From Leisingera daeponensis DSM 23529 (lineage in GTDB: Bacteria; Pseudomonadota; Alphaproteobacteria; Rhodobacterales; Rhodobacteraceae), in the NCBI RefSeq assembly GCF_000473145.1, contig NZ_KI421500.1, forward strand, positions 2,257,725-2,321,724: DNA of 64,000 nucleotides. Direction: 5' to 3'. The notes under the pieces were generated by a model, which was given only the letters and a program-made list of their open reading frames with translations, searched no databases and was not told the DNA's origin. Position numbers and translations under genes: made by a program. Below, piece after piece: positions 62,834-64,000 of this stretch. Within the stretch, counting starts at the first letter, position 1; the number at the start of each line of letters is the position of its first letter.

Positions 62834-63523
62834 TTATGGGGCAAAGGCGAAGTTCCAGCCCTCTTGTTCCATCCACAGTTTACGCAAGGCCCCCGCCTCA
62901 GGCGCAAACCCGTCCTCCAGCACGTCCGCCGCCAGCATCCGGTCGGTGCGGAAATGGCGGAAGCCGCCGCGCAGTTCGCACCACGCCGCCAGCATGGTGC
63001 AGTCGATATGATAGATCAGCGCCAGCGGCCGCAGGGTCCGGCAGCTCTCGCCGCTCTCCGGGCTGAGGTAGGTGAGTTGCAGCTTGCGGCTTTCCCGCAC
63101 CGCCTGGCGCAGCAGCGCCTTGGAGACGCAACCCTGCTCTGGGTCGTCCAGCGGCGCGCCCCATGGGGCCACCTGCAGCCAGTCGGCGGTCGCATGCACA
63201 TCCTTGATCTTGTGGCTCACCCGCGCGGCCGCCTTCTGCAAGGCGCCGTCACCGGTGCGCATCAGCATCGCCAGGCCAACGTGAAGCGCCTCCAGCTCCT
63301 CCTCGTCGAAATTGAGCGGCGGCAGGTCGTACCCCTTGCGCAGCATGTAGCCGATCCCCGCCTCGCCCTCCACCGGCGTGCGCATCGCCTGCAGCGCTGC
63401 GATGTCGCGGTAGATCGTCCGCTTGCTGACCTCCAGCGTCCCGGCAAGATCCTCCGCCCGCACCGGAGCCGCGGCGGTGCGAAGGATCTGGATGATTTCA
63501 AAAAGGCGGCCGGTGCGGGGCAT
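62834..63523 (-). CDS. YafY-type HTH-WYL transcriptional regulator
   Basis: This 229-residue regulator has an N-terminal helix-turn-helix (RAEDLAGTLEVSKRTIYRDIAALQAM, about residues 22-47) and a C-terminal WYL ligand-sensing domain (LTYLSPESGESCRTLRPLALIYH). ATG 63523 has GGAG 8 nt upstream; an extension to 63613 is implausible. It is divergent from a small gene, and the inverted repeat between them is its likely operator. Confidence 0.9.
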   Translation of the reverse strand: MPRTGRLFEIIQILRTAAAPVRAEDLAGTLEVSKRTIYRDIAALQAMRTPVEGEAGIGYMLRKGYDLPPLNFDEEELEALHVGLAMLMRTGDGALQKAAARVSHKIKDVHATADWLQVAPWGAPLDDPEQGCVSKALLRQAVRESRKLQLTYLSPESGESCRTLRPLALIYHIDCTMLAAWCELRGGFRHFRTDRMLAADVLEDGFAPEAGALRKLWMEQEGWNFAFAP

Positions 63524-63567
63524 GGGCAGGCTCCAGTGACAGTCTGCTGACACCCTAGCACATACCA

Positions 63568-63585
63568 CTGACAACAGCCTGTCAG
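63568..63585. promoter_or_regulatory. Inverted repeat between WYL regulator and small gene
   Basis: CTGACA (63568-63573) and TGTCAG (63580-63585) form a perfect inverted repeat, flanked by a further CTGACA (63546-63551) and GACAGT motifs. Three or four related half-sites in 60 bp suggest an operator for the WYL protein acting on both genes. Confidence 0.55.
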
Positions 63586-63627
63586 CAGTGCTCTGGTTTT
63601 CTGGCCTCCTCAAGAAGGAGAAACCCG

Positions 63628-63870
63628 ATGCTGAGTTATGACTGGATCGTGCTGATCACCCTGGGCCTGGACCGCTGGGAAAACCAGCGCCGCCCCCTCG
63701 CCCCGCATGAAATCGAGCTTGAGGCAGCGCGCAGGCGTCACCAGGCGCAACAGGCGGCAAGGCCCGCCCGGCCCGGACTTCTGCAACGCCTGTTCAGCCG
63801 GCGGCGCGCGCTTCCTGCGCCGGGCTGTCCTCCTCCCGGGCGGCCTCATAAGCAAGCATCGCGCGTTTGA
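63628..63870 (+). CDS. Small hypothetical protein, divergent from WYL regulator
   Basis: This 80-residue frame has a perfect AAGGAG about 7 nt before ATG 63628. The product begins with a short hydrophobic stretch (MLSYDWIVLITLGLD), then an Arg/Gln-rich helical segment and an Arg-rich tail. It overlaps the 3' end of the convergent ogt-like gene by 77 nt, so its C-terminus may be longer than the functional part. I do not recognise it. The placement with a WYL regulator suggests it is the regulated gene. Confidence 0.55.
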   Translation: MLSYDWIVLITLGLDRWENQRRPLAPHEIELEAARRRHQAQQAARPARPGLLQRLFSRRRALPAPGCPPPGRPHKQASRV

Positions 63871-64000
63871 CCGGCAGGCCCCAGTGGTAGCCGCCCAGCG
63901 CCCCGGACTTGCGCAAGGCACGGTGGCAGGGGATCAGCCAGCTGACCGGGTTGCGCCCCACCGCGGTGCCGACGGCCCGGACCGCGCGCGGAGAGCCGAT
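63794..64000 (-). CDS. Methylated-DNA-protein cysteine methyltransferase, 3' part
   Basis: The 3' end of a gene runs off the right edge; 68 residues are visible. The active site PCHR is present in NPVSWLIPCHRALRKSGALGGYHWGLPVKR, the signature of Ogt and of the C-terminal domain of Ada. The protein repairs O6-methylguanine by moving the methyl group to this Cys. Whether the full gene is a single-domain Ogt or a bifunctional Ada cannot be told. Its tail (EEDSPAQEARAAG) is longer than usual. Confidence 0.9.
   Translation of the reverse strand: MGSPRAVRAVGTAVGRNPVSWLIPCHRALRKSGALGGYHWGLPVKRAMLAYEAAREEDSPAQEARAAG

Noticed and set aside
1..64000. tRNA, rRNA, CRISPR arrays, insertion sequences
   Set aside because: No cloverleaf-like sequence, regular repeat-spacer array, transposase or terminal inverted repeats were seen in the gaps between genes.

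Overview
The window is a GC-rich (roughly 64 percent by eye), densely packed chromosomal segment from an alphaproteobacterium, most probably a marine Roseobacter-group Rhodobacteraceae (Leisingera/Phaeobacter/Ruegeria-like). The evidence is the TauR/Tpa/Xsc taurine pathway joined to a cytoplasmic SoeABC sulfite dehydrogenase, a complete C-P lyase operon, a zwf-edd-eda Entner-Doudoroff cluster, and proteins of typical roseobacter type. I see no rRNA, tRNA, CRISPR array, insertion sequence or integrase. All gene functions below are read from protein motifs and context, not from database searches.

Layout. 1-2624: a large MscS-family channel. 3019-9533: a tight seven-gene plus-strand operon with four glycosyltransferases, a histidine phosphatase, a NodB-like deacetylase and a small methyltransferase; its product is unknown. 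9592-17335: phosphonate catabolism: phnM, a DUF1045 protein, phnGHIJKLN and the divergent repressor gene phnF. 17506-19720: a tungstate/molybdate-type ABC importer (tupBCA). 20060-23523: nadABC. 23584-27193: a GtrA/GtrB/glucosyltransferase-type surface-glycan cluster with an added methyltransferase. 27396-30724: a CocE-type hydrolase and a CaiB-type CoA-transferase. 31130-36198: zwf, edd, eda, a PfkB sugar kinase and a possible 56-residue protein. 36404-37069: a FrnE-like DsbA-family protein.

37216-54000 is the most coherent region. A BKACE enzyme and a class III aminotransferase are divergent from tpa. Next come an ArsR-controlled permease, tauR, xsc, a TauE-type exporter, ackA, a YeiH-type transporter and soeABC. 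Together they take taurine to sulfoacetaldehyde, then to acetyl phosphate plus sulfite; acetyl phosphate yields acetate and ATP through AckA, and sulfite is exported or oxidised. Repeated CTGGnCCTAA-type boxes, two per promoter and 22-23 bp apart, precede tpa, tauR and xsc and probably are TauR sites.

54119-55488: a carboxymuconolactone decarboxylase-family protein with an ECF41-type sigma factor, preceded by a sequence matching the ECF41 promoter. 55600-61857: dapA, a lytic transglycosylase, a DMT exporter, mnmD, an MnmC2-like FAD oxidoreductase and an FMN reductase. 62038-64000: an OmpA-family lipoprotein, a WYL regulator, a small divergent gene and the 3' end of an Ogt/Ada methyltransferase that runs off the right edge.

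The most intriguing unexplained signal is a dispersed intergenic element, at five loci here, with two conserved boxes (GGCGCC-n2-GCCCAAC and GGGCGGGAG) separated by 28-32 nt. Every copy carries two hairpins whose stems differ in sequence but keep their pairing. Copies sit mostly between the 3' ends of convergent genes.
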